In this document: piece by piece, positions 21,767-22,937 of the stretch
Layout of the letters: each line of letters starts with the position of its first letter
Numbering within the stretch: position 1 is the stretch's first letter
Assembly: GCA_910588865.1 (NCBI GenBank)
Contig: CAJUSJ010000061.1
Span: forward strand, 1 to 22,937
Source of the DNA: an uncultured Lachnospiraceae bacterium
GTDB lineage: Bacteria > Bacillota > Clostridia > Lachnospirales > Lachnospiraceae
Direction: 5' to 3'
Length of the DNA: 22,937 nucleotides
Position numbers and translations under genes: made by a program
The notes under the pieces: model-generated
What the model was told of the DNA's origin: nothing
What the model saw: only the letters and a program-made list of their open reading frames with translations
Databases searched by the model: none

Positions 21767-21785
21767 GTCTTGTTACCTTTTACCC

Positions 21786-22619
21786 TTATTTAATTCCCGA
21801 ACGGGTAAATCCTCTCACAATATATTTGTTGGCAAACAAAAATACCAGAAGTACCGGCAGCACGGCCACAGCGGTGGCAGCCATCATCAGGCCCGGCCTG
21901 TTGTCATTTTCCCCAAGAGTCAGGGTGGCCAGTCCCAGGGTCACGGTCTGCATCTCGGTCTGGTTCACCACAAGGGATGACCACAGGAAGTTATTGTACA
22001 GTCCCAGGAAGGTGATAAAGCCCTGGGTCACCAGCACCGGACGGATGGACGGCAGCACGATATAGCGCAGGATCTTCATAATGGATGCGCCGTCCAGGTA
22101 TGCCGCCTCCTCCAGCTCCATGGGGAAGTCCCGCAAAAATGTATAAATATAGTATATCACCATTACCCCGGATCCGGAAGGCAGAATCAAAGGCCAGTAG
22201 GTGTTGATCATCCCGATCTGTTTAAAGATATAAAACAGGGGGAATAATGTGACGATCTCCGGTATGGCCATGCCCCACACCAGACCACCTACGATAAATT
22301 TCTTTCCCGGCACATCCAGGCGGGAAAGGGCGTAGGCGGCAGTGGTACTTACCGTAAGCCTCAGGGCCGTACCTGTCACGGTCACCAGGATGGTGTTGGC
22401 CAGCCACCGCGTCACAGGGGAGCTGCTTGTATTCTGAAACAATTCCACATAGTTCTGAAGGGTCCAGCGCTTGGGAAATAGGGACGTGGCTGTCAGGGAG
22501 TCTTCCAGCTCCTTGAAGCTTGTGAACACCATGAAGATAAAGGGAAGCAAAAACAGGTAGGCGATCACGGATGCCACAAAAACCAATACAATGGTACTCA
22601 GCCTTTTTTTACTCATCAT
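21786..22619 (-). CDS. Carbohydrate ABC transporter permease, MalG type
   Basis: A 277-residue inner permease of a CUT1-type sugar importer. It has six hydrophobic segments, and the EAA loop that contacts the ATPase is EEAAYLDGASIMKILRYIVLPSIRP (about residues 180-204). The end, ANKYIVRGFTRSGIK, is the family C-terminus. ATG 22619 follows AGGAGG by 8 bases, 12 bases after the partner permease. The binding protein and ATPase are not in the window; a shared ATPase elsewhere is common for this class. Confidence 0.92.
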   Translation of the reverse strand: MMSKKRLSTIVLVFVASVIAYLFLLPFIFMVFTSFKELEDSLTATSLFPKRWTLQNYVELFQNTSSSPVTRWLANTILVTVTGTALRLTVSTTAAYALSRLDVPGKKFIVGGLVWGMAIPEIVTLFPLFYIFKQIGMINTYWPLILPSGSGVMVIYYIYTFLRDFPMELEEAAYLDGASIMKILRYIVLPSIRPVLVTQGFITFLGLYNNFLWSSLVVNQTEMQTVTLGLATLTLGENDNRPGLMMAATAVAVLPVLLVFLFANKYIVRGFTRSGIK

Positions 22620-22631
22620 GCCGTTGTCCTC

Positions 22632-22889
22632 CTATAAATTTTCCCGCTCTCTTGTGAGCCAGTTCTGTCCTAATGTACACATGAGGATCACCACTCCCAT
22701 GACAATGGCCATGGCGGTTCCGATCCCTAAGTTGTTGTTGGTCAGTATGGTGGAGTTGATCACCATGATCACGGATTTGGTGGCCTCTCCAGGCCCTCCC
22801 TGTGTGATCAGCCTTGTCTGTCCGTAGACATTGAAGGACGCGATCACCGTGGTCATGAGGATAAAGTAAAAAGTTGACTTAATGGACCT
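22632..22889 (-). pseudogene. ABC transporter permease, MalF/UgpA type, cut by an insertion
   Basis: Only the C-terminal 85 or so codons of a first permease remain, beginning SIKSTFYFILMTTVIASFNVYGQ and including LITQGGPGEATKSVIMVI and MGVVILMCTLGQNWLT, as in UgpA/MalF-type proteins. Upstream of the Ser-Ile codons, where family members have the LP of the EAA loop, the frame meets a TGA (22895-22893) within foreign-looking sequence. An internal ATG at 22856 is not a natural start. The gene is thus 5'-truncated at about 22889, probably by an insertion element, and the transporter is likely broken unless the element is excised. Confidence 0.8.
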
Positions 22890-22890
22890 A

Positions 22891-22937
22891 TGTCAATACT
22901 TTGGACAAAAAAAGTCGAAAGATTATGCTGCTTTTTT
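22891..22937. mobile_element. Probable terminal end of an insertion sequence (partial)
   Basis: The coding sequence of the permease stops abruptly and the next bases begin TGTCAATACTTTGGACA, then an A-run and AGTCGAAAGATTATGCTG. A TGT start and a short ordered end are usual for insertion elements. No transposase is in view, so the family is unknown. Exact border and target duplication cannot be fixed without the other end. Confidence 0.5.

Overview
The window looks like a chromosomal segment from an anaerobic Firmicute of the class Clostridia, most likely Lachnospiraceae (Clostridium cluster XIVa type). This is inferred from several things: strong AGGAGG-type ribosome sites, a type I glutamine synthetase followed by an ANTAR regulator, lysine synthesis through DapL, a SpoIID-related peptidoglycan protein, and moderately GC-rich core genes with AT-rich islands. 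Nothing in the sequence names the species.

Layout. Bases 1-1260 form an AT-rich accessory patch on the + strand. It holds the tail of one gene, an intact Uma2-family nuclease, an internally deleted Uma2 remnant and a small helical protein. At about 1260-1430 the patch meets GC-richer core DNA through a scar that has removed the N-terminal part of a SpoIID/peptidoglycan-binding gene. A + strand cluster follows: amidase with SPOR domain, cytidylate-kinase-like protein, HAD phosphatase, closed by a bidirectional terminator at about 4340.

From there to the end everything is on the - strand. Read in transcription order, glnA - ANTAR regulator - dapF - dapL - lrp is one tight nitrogen/lysine operon. 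Its promoter region carries a strong terminator-like hairpin. Upstream lie aat (N-end rule transferase) and a lone ugd (UDP-glucose dehydrogenase type).

Between ugd and a cadA-type metal pump with its ArsR repressor sits a lower-GC two-gene island. It resembles a Septu (PtuA/PtuB) anti-phage system. The ATPase is complete, but the HNH nuclease partner appears to have lost its catalytic core by a clean in-frame deletion. This is the most interesting locus in the window.

Next come an iadA-yfcC pair (isoaspartyl dipeptidase plus YfcC-type carrier) and a highly structured intergenic region with mutually exclusive inverted repeats upstream of iadA. The last operon encodes sugar ABC permeases, an alkaline-phosphatase-superfamily phosphodiesterase and a GH2 glycosidase. 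Its first visible permease gene is cut at about 22890 by what looks like the end of an insertion element, so the operon has probably lost its upstream part.

No tRNA, rRNA or CRISPR array was seen. All family assignments come from motif recognition by eye, not from database searches.
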